DNA of 64,000 bases from Collinsella sp. GTDB lineage: Bacteria > Actinomycetota > Coriobacteriia > Coriobacteriales > Coriobacteriaceae. Under the pieces are notes generated by a model. That model made no database searches, was not told the DNA's origin, and saw only the letters and a list, made by a program, of their open reading frames with translations. Each line of letters opens with the position of its first letter. Position 1 is the stretch's first letter. Shown in pieces: positions 40,735-48,815 of this stretch. Location of the stretch: contig JAHAGQ010000007.1 in assembly GCA_018373675.1 (NCBI GenBank), positions 16,171-80,170 of the forward strand, read 5' to 3'. Position numbers and translations under genes: made by a program.

Positions 40735-41277
40735 ATGGACGACCTCGAAAAAGTTGAAACCATCCGCACCAAGTGCAACGTGAGCTACACCGATGCCAAG
40801 GCCGCGCTCGACGCTGCCGACGACAACGTTTTGGATGCCATCATTTGGCTCGAGTCGCAGGGCAAGACGCAGACCACGCCGGCGCATGCCGCCACCGAGT
40901 CCGAGCCGGTCGATGAACCCTCGGCCGAGATGGTCGCCGCGCAGGCCGCCTACGAGAAGTCGAGCGAAAAGACCGACTTTTCCAAGAAGATGGACAGCGT
41001 GTGGGAGTACCTCAAAAAGCTCTTCCGCCTGAGCCTGGACACCAAGTTTATCGCCACGCGCCGCGACGCGATCATCCTCAACATTCCCATCCTGATCCCC
41101 ATCATCGCCCTGTTTGCCTGGGGCGCTACGATTTGGCTGATGCTGATTGGCCTGTTCTTTGGCATGCGCTACCGCATCGATAGCGACGGCGACGTGCCCG
41201 GCAGCATCAACAACCTTATGAATCACGCCGCCGATGCCGCGGACGACATCAAGCAAAATCTGAACGACGACAAGTAA
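40735..41277 (+). CDS. DUF4342 domain-containing membrane protein
   Basis: The 180-residue protein has an N-terminal UBA-like three-helix segment (DLEKVETIRTKCNVSYTDAK, then AALDAADDNVLDAIIWLESQ) as in EF-Ts and NAC-type domains. An acidic linker follows, then a DUF4342 region with one long or two short membrane segments (IILNIPILIPIIALFAWGAT, IWLMLIGLFFGMRYRI). Eighteen bases separate it from a response regulator gene, so it is probably the first gene of that operon. Function unknown. Confidence 0.85.
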   Translation: MDDLEKVETIRTKCNVSYTDAKAALDAADDNVLDAIIWLESQGKTQTTPAHAATESEPVDEPSAEMVAAQAAYEKSSEKTDFSKKMDSVWEYLKKLFRLSLDTKFIATRRDAIILNIPILIPIIALFAWGATIWLMLIGLFFGMRYRIDSDGDVPGSINNLMNHAADAADDIKQNLNDDK

Positions 41278-41295
41278 TCGCAGACGGGGGCACGC

Positions 41296-42081
41296 ATGGC
41301 ACAGATCCTGATCGTAGAGGACGAGGAGAAAATCGCCCGCTTTGTGACGCTCGAGCTGGAGCACGAAGGCTACCAGGTGGAACACGCCGCCGATGGCCGC
41401 ACCGCCGTGGACCTGGCACTGGAGCGCGACTACGATTTGATTCTGCTCGATGTGCTGTTGCCGCAGCTCAACGGCATGGAGGTCTTGCGACGTGTCCGCA
41501 AGCACAAGGATGTGCCAGTAATTATGGTCACCGCGCGCGACGCCGTGATGGACAAGGTGGCCGGGCTCGATGCCGGCGCCGACGATTACCTGACCAAACC
41601 GTTTGCGATTGAGGAGCTGTTCGCACGGATCCGCGTAGCACTGAAGCGCTCGGAGGCCGTGCGGGCGGCTTCGGGCGTTGGCGACGTTGGGGCCGGGACG
41701 GGTATGGCGGGCGGCGCGGGCGGGAGCGCCGCTGCGATGCCCCCGGTCGGCGACTCGACCCAGTTTTCCGCTTCGCCCTCCCCCGCCACACTCACCGTAG
41801 GCTCAGTTGCGCTCGAACCCAACCGCCGCGAAGTCACGGTCGGCGGCTCGCCCATCGTGCTCACGGCCCGCGAGTTCGATGTCCTCGCCCTGCTTATGGC
41901 GCACGCCGAGACCGTGCTCACGCGCGAGCGCATCGCGCACGAAGCGCTGGGCTACGAATACGTGGGCGACACCAACAACGTCGACGTACACATCGCGCAC
42001 CTGCGTGCCAAGATCGAGGACGCCGGCAGCGCCCGCATCATCCAGACCGTGCGCGGGGTGGGCTATGTCTGCCGTGCGTAA
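41296..42081 (+). CDS. OmpR-family response regulator
   Basis: The 261-residue protein has a receiver (ILIVEDEEKIARFVTLELEH; Asp in DLILLDVLLPQLNGMEVLRR; VMVTARDAVMDKVAGLDAGA; DYLTKPFAIEELFARI) and a winged-helix output domain (VTVGGSPIVLTAREFDVLAL; YVGDTNNVDVHIAHLRAKIE; IIQTVRGVGYVCRA). A Gly/Ala/Ser-rich linker of about 45 residues between them is longer than usual. Its end overlaps the kinase gene by 17 bases. Confidence 0.94.
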   Translation: MAQILIVEDEEKIARFVTLELEHEGYQVEHAADGRTAVDLALERDYDLILLDVLLPQLNGMEVLRRVRKHKDVPVIMVTARDAVMDKVAGLDAGADDYLTKPFAIEELFARIRVALKRSEAVRAASGVGDVGAGTGMAGGAGGSAAAMPPVGDSTQFSASPSPATLTVGSVALEPNRREVTVGGSPIVLTAREFDVLALLMAHAETVLTRERIAHEALGYEYVGDTNNVDVHIAHLRAKIEDAGSARIIQTVRGVGYVCRA

Positions 42082-43360
42082 CGCCGAGGCCAAGCGCGTC
42101 ACCTCCATCGCCCGCGCCATCAACTGGAGCTATATGTGGCGCCGTCTGATGAGCTACATCTGGCTCGATCTGTTGCTGGTAGTGATTGCGGCGGCGATCC
42201 TCGTCTATGGATACAACCAGACACTGCCCGACGACACGTTTACCGCAGGATGGATCCCCGGTGCCACCGTTCACGGCATGTCGCTGACGCCCGCGCGCGG
42301 CTGGGACCCGACAACGCTCACCTATACCGTCGAGCTTGCGCGCACCACCAAGACCTTCCCCCTCGCGCAGGACCTCGTCACGCTATGGCCTCTCTACCTT
42401 GTCGTTGTGGGTTGGCAGGTCATCAGCGTGCTCAACATGCTCGGCGGCGCCCGCCGCGTGCGCCGCACCATGGCGCCGCTCAACGATCTGGCCCTGCGCG
42501 TGGACGAACTCGGTCGCATGCAGCTCTCCGGCGGCAAAATGGAAACACTGGAGCAGGCCATCGCGCGCGCAAGCGTCGACTCGCCGAGCGTCACCACCGG
42601 CGACGCCGACCTGGCGAGCATCGAGGTCGCACTCAACCGCCTACTGCGCCAGATGCAAGAGGCCAAGCTGCAGCAGATGCGCTTTGTCAACGATGCGAGC
42701 CACGAGCTGCGCACGCCCATCGCGGTGATTCAGGGCTACGTAAACATGCTCGACCGCTGGGGCAAAGACGACCCGGACGTGCTGGCAGAATCCATCGCGT
42801 CCCTCAAGGCCGAAAGCGAGCACATGCAAGAGCTCGTGGAGCAGCTGCTGTTTTTGGCGCGCGGCGATGCCGGGCGCACGGTCCTGCGGCGCGCGAATAC
42901 CAACCTAGCCGCACTGGTCGGCGAGGTATGCGAGGAATCGCAGATGATCGATACCGAGCACACGTATCGGCTGGCCTTTGACGCTGCGCTTGTCAGCGAC
43001 CCACGCTGCGACGCGCCCGTTGACGTGGCGCTCGTGAAGCAGGCTCTTCGCGTGATCGTGCAAAACGCCGCCAAGTATTCGGACGCGGGCACGCCCATCT
43101 CGTTTGGCGTAGCGTCGGATGCGGGCGCGGGCACGATCGACATAAGCGTTGAGGACGAGGGCATCGGCATGAACCAGGAATCCGCAGCTCACGCGTTCGA
43201 GCGGTTCTACCGTGCCGACAACGCGCGCGATGCCGGCGCGCAGGGTTCGGGCCTGGGGCTCGCCATTGCCAAGTGGATCGTCGATAGCCATGGCGGTGTC
43301 ATTGGCGTGACCTCAGTCGAGGGCGTCGGCAGCCGCTTTACGATTCGCCTGCCGCGCTAG
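42065..43360 (+). CDS. Sensor histidine kinase
   Basis: From the ATG at 42065 the protein has 431 residues. Two membrane segments (YIWLDLLLVVIAAAILVYGY near 31-50 and WPLYLVVVGWQVISVLNML near 108-127) flank an external loop of about 55 residues. A HAMP-like linker precedes the H-box RFVNDASHELRTPIAVIQGY. The ATPase domain has VIVQNAAKYSDAG, ISVEDEGIGMNQESAAHAFE, RFYRA and GSGLGLAIAKWIVDSHGG. It pairs with the regulator upstream. The ORF also opens further upstream inside the regulator gene but that part is antiphase shadow. Confidence 0.94.
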   Translation: MSAVRNAEAKRVTSIARAINWSYMWRRLMSYIWLDLLLVVIAAAILVYGYNQTLPDDTFTAGWIPGATVHGMSLTPARGWDPTTLTYTVELARTTKTFPLAQDLVTLWPLYLVVVGWQVISVLNMLGGARRVRRTMAPLNDLALRVDELGRMQLSGGKMETLEQAIARASVDSPSVTTGDADLASIEVALNRLLRQMQEAKLQQMRFVNDASHELRTPIAVIQGYVNMLDRWGKDDPDVLAESIASLKAESEHMQELVEQLLFLARGDAGRTVLRRANTNLAALVGEVCEESQMIDTEHTYRLAFDAALVSDPRCDAPVDVALVKQALRVIVQNAAKYSDAGTPISFGVASDAGAGTIDISVEDEGIGMNQESAAHAFERFYRADNARDAGAQGSGLGLAIAKWIVDSHGGVIGVTSVEGVGSRFTIRLPR

Positions 43361-43379
43361 GAAGCCCCTCGGCATAAAT

Positions 43380-43413
43380 AAAGGGATAGGGCCACGCGGC
43401 CCTATCCCTTTTT
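43380..43413. terminator. Bidirectional terminator between converging genes
   Basis: AAAGGGATAGGGCC pairs perfectly with GGCCCTATCCCTTT around ACGC and continues into five T. It ends the kinase gene and may also end the VOC gene on the other strand. Confidence 0.9.
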
Positions 43414-43435
43414 GCTAGCTATGGCAGCTTGTGCG

Positions 43436-43810
43436 CTATTCGCGGCACAGGTGCACGGCGAAACCGGCGAACTCGCGCTTAAAGTACACGAGCTTGGTAC
43501 CACCGTCGGGCAGCAGCGCGCGCGACTCCTCGTTGACCTCGAGCCCGCGCTCGGCAAACCACTTCTCAGCTGCATCGATGTCGTTAACGGCAAAGCCGAT
43601 GTGGCCCTTGGTGCCACGACCGTTCTGCTTCATGATCTCGACCAGCGAATCATTAAAGTACGAAACGGGGGTCTCGATGACGGGCAGGCCCATCATCGTC
43701 GAGAACAGCTCCGCGATCTCCAGGGCGTCTGCCGGGTCGGCGGCGTTAATGCCCACATGGGCAACGCGCATGCCAAAGAGCTCGACCGGGTTGGCGTTCT
43801 GCTCACTCAT
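43436..43810 (-). CDS. VOC (glyoxalase-like) family protein
   Basis: From the ATG at 43810 the protein has 124 residues. It has the paired beta-alpha-beta-beta-beta units of the vicinal-oxygen-chelate fold: RVAHVGINAADPADALEIAE near the start and KGHIGFAVNDIDAAEKWFAE in the second half, ending VYFKREFAGFAVHLCRE. His and Glu at metal positions are present. The substrate is unknown. It lies 11 bases after the EIIB gene; the ribosome site is weak, so translation may be coupled. Confidence 0.85.
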   Translation of the reverse strand: MSEQNANPVELFGMRVAHVGINAADPADALEIAELFSTMMGLPVIETPVSYFNDSLVEIMKQNGRGTKGHIGFAVNDIDAAEKWFAERGLEVNEESRALLPDGGTKLVYFKREFAGFAVHLCRE

Positions 43811-43821
43811 ACAGGCAGTGC

Positions 43822-44109
43822 CTACTGAGCCATGACGTCGAGAACGGCCTTCTCGGCAGCGACGCGGTTCATGCCGGTCATGAAGGGCACGCCGCTCACG
43901 TACGGGCAGGTGAGGCCTTCGGGGGCAACGGTGGTGGCGATCAGCAGGTCGGCGCCCTCGTCGCAGTAGTCCTTGGCCTCGGAGATGGCGCACTGCACGA
44001 TCTCGTACTTGTCGGCGTAACCGTTGGCGTCGAGCAAGGTGGCGACCTTCTGGGCAACGAGCGTGGAAGTAGCAGCGCCAGCACCGCAAGCCAAAACGAT
44101 CTTCTTCAT
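43822..44109 (-). CDS. PTS galactitol-type EIIB component
   Basis: The 95-residue protein begins MKKIVLACGAGAATSTLVAQ with the phosphorylatable cysteine at residue 8, as in GatB-type EIIB. It continues KYEIVQCAISEAKDYCDEGA, ADLLIATTVAPEG, and ends NRVAAEKAVLDVMAQ. In a PTS it would pass phosphate from EIIA to a sugar bound by EIIC. No EIIA or EIIC gene is adjacent; only the VOC gene follows. It may serve a remote permease or be regulatory. Confidence 0.88.
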   Translation of the reverse strand: MKKIVLACGAGAATSTLVAQKVATLLDANGYADKYEIVQCAISEAKDYCDEGADLLIATTVAPEGLTCPYVSGVPFMTGMNRVAAEKAVLDVMAQ

Positions 44110-44272
44110 AGGTAATGTCTCCCTTCATGGTTTACTTTAGGTAAGTGTACCGCAGCGAGCGATGGCACTCAGCCTCGATGAGCTTTTATGCCAGTTTGCT
44201 TGCACGCTGCGTATAATACATCTAGTACGTGTTGTCATACCGCTCGCTTTATGAGCGACTAAGGACCCCAAT

Positions 44273-44896
44273 ATGCCCGATTCCCGCACACTCTGGACCG
44301 CCGTCGTTATCATCTGCATCGCCGTGTCGGTGTTCTTTAGCGTCAAAAAACGCACCACGTTTAAACGCCTGCAGCAGCTTATGGCTGCCAAGCAGTGGGA
44401 CGAGTTCGATCGTTTGCTCGACGCCAAACTCACCAGCATGCTGTACCCGCGCTACAACCGCGACTACCTGCGTCTGAACTCCTATCTGCTGCGCGAGGAC
44501 CACGAGCGCGCCAGCGAGATGTTCGACCTGCTGCTGGGACTCAACCTGCCCAAGATGCAGCGCGTCGACCTGGTCATTAAGGCCTTTAACTACTACGTTG
44601 GCCAGGAGGACCGCAAAAAGTCCAAGGAGCTCCTGCACGAGATCAAGGGCTTTGAGGGCGGTCAGGCCGAGGCAGTCGCGCACGAGTGCCAGCTGATGTA
44701 CGACACGATGATCCTCAAGCGCCACAACGACATTCCCGAGCTGGAGCGCATGCTCAAGGAGGCCGGTGACGACAAGGTCAAGAGCTGCCGCCTGGAATAC
44801 CTGCTGGCCCTGCAGTACAAGAACAAGGGCGACGAAGCCAAGTTCCAGGAGTTCCTGGAGAAGTCGGGGCAACACTCGATGGCCGTCAACGCGTAA
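44273..44896 (+). CDS. Membrane-anchored helical-repeat protein, uncharacterised
   Basis: The 207-residue protein has one N-terminal membrane segment (LWTAVVIICIAVSVFFSV, about 7-24). A cytoplasmic helical domain with TPR-like spacing follows (AAKQWDEFDRLLDAKLTSML, LLREDHERASEMFDLLLGLN, MLKEAGDDKVKSCRLEYLLA, KNKGDEAKFQEFLEKSG). A TATAAT lies at 44212-44217, about 56 bases before the start. No named family is recognised. It ends 31 bases before the tRNA-Leu gene. Confidence 0.75.
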   Translation: MPDSRTLWTAVVIICIAVSVFFSVKKRTTFKRLQQLMAAKQWDEFDRLLDAKLTSMLYPRYNRDYLRLNSYLLREDHERASEMFDLLLGLNLPKMQRVDLVIKAFNYYVGQEDRKKSKELLHEIKGFEGGQAEAVAHECQLMYDTMILKRHNDIPELERMLKEAGDDKVKSCRLEYLLALQYKNKGDEAKFQEFLEKSGQHSMAVNA

Positions 44897-44927
44897 CGGA
44901 CGGCTTGTGCTAGACTTCTAGTCTCAC

Positions 44928-45012
44928 GGGGGCGTGGCGGAATTGGCATACGCAGGAGACTTAAAATCTCTCGCCGCAAGGATTGTGGGTTCGAGTCCCA
45001 CCGCCCCTACCA
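44928..45012 (+). tRNA. tRNA-Leu (anticodon TAA)
   Basis: The 85-base gene has a 7-bp acceptor stem GGGGGCG/CGCCCCT (one G-T pair), the D-arm segment TGGCGGAATTGGCATACGCA, and an anticodon loop ACTTAAAAT reading TAA. It also has a class II variable arm (TCGCCGCAAGGATT), a T arm GTGGGTTCGAGTCCCAC and an encoded CCA end. The long variable arm fits leucine. The last 18 bases recur at 45191-45208. Confidence 0.95.
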
Positions 45013-45023
45013 CGTATTGTTTA

Positions 45024-45063
45024 CGAGCCCGTGTCCCCCAGGGATGCGGGCTCGCTTCTTTTA
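45024..45063 (+). terminator. Terminator of tRNA-Leu (copy 1)
   Basis: CGAGCCCG pairs with CGGGCTCG around a loop with CCCCC/GGG, followed by CTTCTTTTA. Nearly the same unit recurs at 45220-45258. Confidence 0.8.
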
Positions 45064-45069
45064 GATGCC

Positions 45070-45198
45070 GGTGGGACTCGAACCCGCGAGGGGGCGAGCG
45101 TCAAGCGGACGCGCAGCGTCCGCAGCGAGCCGGCGAGGGCGCCGACAGGCGGCCGAAGCCGGTGCGTATTTGCGCAGCAAATGCGCGGACGTCCCACC
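45070..45198. ncRNA. Structured insert between the two terminator copies (candidate RNA)
   Basis: GGTGGGAC at 45070-45077 pairs with GTCCCACC at 45191-45198, closing about 130 bases. Inside, GCGGACGC pairs with GCGTCCGC, and GCGTATTTGC pairs with GCAAATGCGC at 9 of 10 positions. The opening bases GGTGGGACTCGAACCC are the reverse complement of the tRNA-Leu T arm. No reading frame here looks coding. It may be a folded RNA or the relic of a rearranged tRNA. Confidence 0.4.
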
Positions 45199-45208
45199 GC
45201 CCCTACCA
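45191..45208 (+). repeat. Duplicate of the tRNA-Leu 3' end
   Basis: The 18 bases GTCCCACCGCCCCTACCA are identical to 44995-45012, including CCA. The similarity continues through the following terminator and into GCCGG.GGG, so about 80-90 bases are duplicated at a distance of 196 bases. Confidence 0.85.
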
Positions 45209-45219
45209 TTTGGTTTTTA

Positions 45220-45258
45220 CGAGCCCGCGTCCCCCAGGGATGCGGGCTCGTTTCTTTT
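45220..45258 (+). terminator. Second copy of the tRNA-Leu terminator
   Basis: CGAGCCCGC pairs with GCGGGCTCG and is followed by TTTCTTTT. It differs from copy 1 at only a few positions. Confidence 0.75.
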
Positions 45259-45277
45259 ACACGCCGGCGGGGCTCTA

Positions 45278-45344
45278 AGTTGCGGTGGAATAGATCCTGT
45301 TTATACCGTTTACCAGCTTATTTAGGAACTATTTCACCGCAACT
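45278..45344. repeat. Inverted repeat of the TTGCGGTGAAATAG family
   Basis: Arms 45278-45298 and 45324-45344 (AGTTGCGGTGGAATAGATCC type) pair at 19 of 21 positions. It is related to the perfect element at 9621-9689. It ends 13 bases before the stop codon of the ppx/gppA gene. Confidence 0.75.
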
Positions 45345-45357
45345 CAGAGGAAGACGG

Positions 45358-46359
45358 TTAAAGAGCACTCAGGCTCGGGGTCCAGCCGATGGTGGGGGTC
45401 GCGCCGTCGAGAGTCTCGTTGATGGTGGCGGCCATGCCGGCGAGTAGGCTGTTCTCGCTTACGGTGAGCGTCTTGTAGCCGCCGGCACGCATGAGTTCGC
45501 GGATCACCACGGCGCCAGCCAAGATCACGCCCGCGCGTTTGGGCTGTACACCCGGTAGAGCGGCGATGCCGTCCGCATCCAACGCAGACATGCGCTCGAT
45601 AGCGGCCGAAACCTGATCCAGCGAAAGCTCGCGCAGGTGCACAAAGCTCGAATCGTACGGTTCCAGCTCATGAACGAGCGCCACGAGTGTGGTGACGGTG
45701 CCACCCACTGCGACCAAGCGTTCGGCGCGCTCAAAATTGCTCGGCAGGCCCTCAAAATAGGCAGCGAACTGCTCGCCCGCCCACGCGGCAGCGGCAGTAA
45801 GCTCGCCGCGTGCGGGCGGCAGTGCCGAGAAAAATCGCTCCGTCACACGGCGACAACCGATGTCCAGCGAACGCGTGCCCTCCAGCGCAAAGACCCCACG
45901 CTCCGGCGCATAGACGCCCGTCGCGAGCTCCGTGGATCCGCCGCCCGAATCGGCAACAATGATGCGCTCGCCGGCAAAGTCGTGCGCCACGCCAAAAAAC
46001 GTCAGGCGCGCCTCGACCTCGCCCGGAATCACCTGCGGTTCGAGCCCCAGCTCACGCAGACCGTCCAGCAGCAGTGCGGCATTGGATGCATCGCGCGCGG
46101 CGCTCGTGCATGTGGTGCAAATGCACGCGGCCCCAAAGGCACGCGCCTCGTCCACAAACATGCGGCATGCAGCGAGCACGCGCTCGACCGCCGCCTCGCA
46201 AAAGCGACCCGTCGCGTCCACACCCTCGCCCAGGTCGGTAATCTCGGTATGCTTGGACGATTCCACGATCGCCCCGCCCTCGACCTGCGCCAGCACCAGT
46301 CGCGACGACACCGTTCCCAGATCGATCGCCGCCACCTTATATCGTTTGCAATCTGCCAT
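45358..46359 (-). CDS. Ppx/GppA family phosphatase
   Basis: The 333-residue protein has the actin-like ATPase fold of exopolyphosphatase / guanosine pentaphosphatase: VAAIDLGTVSSRLVLAQVEG at the start, CTSAARDASNAALLLDGL near 83, IIVADSGGGSTELATGVY near 133, and VAVGGTVTTLVALVHEL near 218. It is the short form, without the C-terminal HD domain of E. coli Ppx. It would hydrolyse polyphosphate or pppGpp; which one cannot be told. It follows the divIC-like gene by 20 bases. Confidence 0.9.
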   Translation of the reverse strand: MADCKRYKVAAIDLGTVSSRLVLAQVEGGAIVESSKHTEITDLGEGVDATGRFCEAAVERVLAACRMFVDEARAFGAACICTTCTSAARDASNAALLLDGLRELGLEPQVIPGEVEARLTFFGVAHDFAGERIIVADSGGGSTELATGVYAPERGVFALEGTRSLDIGCRRVTERFFSALPPARGELTAAAAWAGEQFAAYFEGLPSNFERAERLVAVGGTVTTLVALVHELEPYDSSFVHLRELSLDQVSAAIERMSALDADGIAALPGVQPKRAGVILAGAVVIRELMRAGGYKTLTVSENSLLAGMAATINETLDGATPTIGWTPSLSAL

Positions 46360-46379
46360 TGCGGGCTCCCCTCCGGGCG

Positions 46380-47141
46380 CTATTTGCCGTTGGACACGAC
46401 CGTCTGGCCCTCGACACCGTTAAACCCAAACAGCATGTCGAGCGCCTGGATGTACCACGGGGCGTCCTTACCGACTTCTTCGATTTCCTTGGCAACTTCG
46501 CTGGCCTTCTTGGCGTTCGACGACTTCTTGCTCGAAGACGAATCCGAATCGTCGTCCAGGCCCTGCACTTCAACCCTCTTCTCGCCGGGCATCACCAGGC
46601 CCAGATCCTCGGACGCCGCATCCTTAATGCCCTCCTCCGAGAGCAGTTTGTCGACGCTTTTTTGCAGCTCATCATTGTATTGCTGACGAATCTCGACCTG
46701 CTTGGCCAAGATATCGCTCGAACGCTTTGCCACGTACAGATCGCGCACGGGGAAATACAGGCTCACGAGCACCAGGGCAACGACAATGCCGATGAATAGC
46801 CCTCGCTGAGGACCGTGGGTAAAGTCGTAGATCGCCTTGACCACCGCGTTGTCGTTGGCGTAGTGCATAAAGTCCGAGCCCGAAAAACGGTTCGAAGGCC
46901 TGCTCGACCTATCGTGCGTTTGAGCCGACGAGCGCTGAGCATGCGACGAACGTGCCGGGCGCACTGGCCCATCTGTCGAAGTATTCACTTGAGCATTGGG
47001 GCGCGAGGTACTTGTCGGGCGCTGCATGGAGCGGTCGGCGCCGGCGTAGGCGGACCCACCGAGCTGCACCGTGCGCGCACGGCGAGGCGACGGCTCACGC
47101 GAACCGGCGGAATAGTACCTGTTGTCGTAAATCTGATCCAT
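46380..47141 (-). CDS. Septum formation initiator (FtsB/DivIC family) protein
   Basis: From the ATG at 47141 the protein has 253 residues. A long Ser/Arg/Thr-rich cytoplasmic part (about 1-115) precedes one membrane segment (LFIGIVVALVLVSLYFPV). A coiled coil follows (VAKRSSDILAKQVEIRQQYN, DELQKSVDKLLSEEG), then LGLVMPGEKRVEVQG, the usual FtsB/DivIC ending. A Ser/Lys-rich C-terminal tail is extra. It should act in the divisome with FtsL and FtsQ. The position after eno and before ppx/gppA is common in actinobacteria. Confidence 0.88.
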   Translation of the reverse strand: MDQIYDNRYYSAGSREPSPRRARTVQLGGSAYAGADRSMQRPTSTSRPNAQVNTSTDGPVRPARSSHAQRSSAQTHDRSSRPSNRFSGSDFMHYANDNAVVKAIYDFTHGPQRGLFIGIVVALVLVSLYFPVRDLYVAKRSSDILAKQVEIRQQYNDELQKSVDKLLSEEGIKDAASEDLGLVMPGEKRVEVQGLDDDSDSSSSKKSSNAKKASEVAKEIEEVGKDAPWYIQALDMLFGFNGVEGQTVVSNGK

Positions 47142-47232
47142 GTGCGCCTTGTGCGGTTGAGGTTTGTTTGCGCTAAGTATTCTAGTTATAGCACGAGCGC
47201 CCGCACCGCCTTCGCCAGCCTTTGCTCGACAT

Positions 47233-47264
47233 AAAAAAGGCGCTGAGTCATATGGCCCAGCGCC
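47233..47264 (-). terminator. Terminator of eno
   Basis: On the minus strand GGCGCTGGG pairs with CTCAGCGCC and is followed by six T. It lies about 75 bases after the eno stop and ahead of the divIC-like gene. Confidence 0.85.
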
Positions 47265-47336
47265 CAATGGTGCTCAACAGCGCCCGGCTGGAGCAAGGCA
47301 AATCCGAGTCTTCCCCGCCCCGCGACCTCCGCGTGC

Positions 47337-48626
47337 CTAGCGAATGTTGTAGAACGCGGCCTTGCCGGCGTAACGCGCGCTGCCCTCGAGCTCGTCCTCG
47401 ATGCGGATGAGCTGGTTGTACTTGGCGATACGGTCGCTGCGGCACGGGGCGCCCGACTTGATCTGGCCGGCGTTGACGCCCACGACCAGGTCGGCGATCG
47501 TGGAGTCCTCGGTCTCGCCGGAGCGGTGACTCACGATGCAGGCGTAACCGGCCTCCTTGGCGGTCTCGATGGCCTCGAGCGACTCGGTAAGCGTGCCGAT
47601 CTGGTTGACCTTGACCAGGATCGCGTTGGCGGCACCCAGCTCGATGCCCTTCTTGAGGCGCTCGGTGTTGGTGACGAACAGGTCGTCGCCCACCAGCTGC
47701 ACCTTGTTGCCAATGCGACGGGTGAGCTCGACCCAGCCGTCCCAGTCCTCCTCGGCCATGCCGTCCTCGATGGAGATGATGGGATAGGTGTCGACGAGCT
47801 TCTCCCAGTAATCGACCATCTGAGCGCTCGTATACTCAACGCCCTCGCCCTTGAGCTCGTACATGCCGGTCTCGGCGTTGTAGAACTCGGTCGAGGCCGG
47901 GTCCATGGCGTACATGAAGTCGACGCCGGGCTTAAAGCCAGCCTTCTCGACGGCCTTGGTGATGTACTCGAACGGCTCGGCATTGGTCTTGAGGTTGGGG
48001 GCAAAGCCGCCCTCATCGCCCACGCCGCCGCCCAGGCCGGCCTCGTGCAGCACGCCCTTGAGGGTGTGGTAGACCTCGGCGCACCAGCGCAGGCCCTCGG
48101 CAAAGCTCGGGGCGCCCACCGGCATGATCATAAACTCCTGGAAGTCGACGTTATTGTCGGCATGCACGCCGCCGTTGAGGATGTTCATCATGGGCGTGGG
48201 CAGCAGGTGGGCGTTGACGCCGCCCAGGTACTGGTACAGCGACAGGCCCGCCGACTCGGCAGCGGCGCGGGCGACGGCCAGCGACACGCCCAGGATGGCG
48301 TTGGCACCGAGCTTGGTCTTGTTGGGGGTACCGTCCGCGGCAATCAGCGCGGCATCGACGGCGCGCTGGTCGAAGGCGTCGAGGCCCACGACGGCGTTAG
48401 CGCACTCGTTGTTGACGTGCTCGACGGCCTGCGAAACGCCCTTGCCCAGGTAGCGGCCCTTGTCGCCATCGCGTAGCTCGCAGGCCTCAAAGGCGCCGGT
48501 CGAAGCGCCCGAAGGCACCATCGCACGACCGAAGCTGCCGTCCTCGAGCACGACCTCGACCTCGACGGTGGGGTTACCGCGGCTGTCGAGCACCTCGCGA
48601 CCGTAGACATCCAAAATATCGCTCAT
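47337..48626 (-). CDS. eno: Enolase
   Basis: The 429-residue glycolytic enzyme converts 2-phosphoglycerate to phosphoenolpyruvate. It has the family start ILDVYGREVLDSRGNPTVEV, then VPSGASTGAFEACELRDGD, the metal and catalytic residues in PIISIEDGMAEEDWDGWVEL, VGDDLFVTNTERLKKGI, ILVKVNQIGTLTE, and the signature VSHRSGETEDSTIADL. Length is typical. Its own transcription unit. Confidence 0.98.
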   Translation of the reverse strand: MSDILDVYGREVLDSRGNPTVEVEVVLEDGSFGRAMVPSGASTGAFEACELRDGDKGRYLGKGVSQAVEHVNNECANAVVGLDAFDQRAVDAALIAADGTPNKTKLGANAILGVSLAVARAAAESAGLSLYQYLGGVNAHLLPTPMMNILNGGVHADNNVDFQEFMIMPVGAPSFAEGLRWCAEVYHTLKGVLHEAGLGGGVGDEGGFAPNLKTNAEPFEYITKAVEKAGFKPGVDFMYAMDPASTEFYNAETGMYELKGEGVEYTSAQMVDYWEKLVDTYPIISIEDGMAEEDWDGWVELTRRIGNKVQLVGDDLFVTNTERLKKGIELGAANAILVKVNQIGTLTESLEAIETAKEAGYACIVSHRSGETEDSTIADLVVGVNAGQIKSGAPCRSDRIAKYNQLIRIEDELEGSARYAGKAAFYNIR

Positions 48627-48765
48627 GTTGTCTCCCTCTCACTTGGAAACGTAGTGGTTGCAAGCGACCGGCTGACCGTGCACCGTCGGTGCGCCTCCGT
48701 AAGTTAGCCATGTCGCACTTTTTGCATTATGCCCTAAGTTAGCCGAGGGATACACTTGTTTTTCG

Positions 48766-48811
48766 AAAAATTTAGCGGGAACGATGAGGCGTGTCAGCTC
48801 GTCGTTCCCGC
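48766..48811 (-). terminator. Terminator of mazG
   Basis: A 14-bp stem GCGGGAACGATGAG / CTCGTCGTTCCCGC (one G-T pair) has a 9-nt loop. On the minus strand it runs into TAAATTTTT. It abuts the mazG stop codon. Confidence 0.8.
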
Positions 48812-48815
48812 GGTT

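Noticed and set aside
43811..44128. Extension of the VOC gene frame upstream over the EIIB gene
   Set aside because: The EIIB reading in the other frame has a clear family motif and start; the VOC fold is complete from 43810.
44934..45447. Plus-strand ORFs over the tRNA-Leu and its downstream region
   Set aside because: They include the tRNA itself and its duplicated terminators, and the peptide text is only a translation of these structures.
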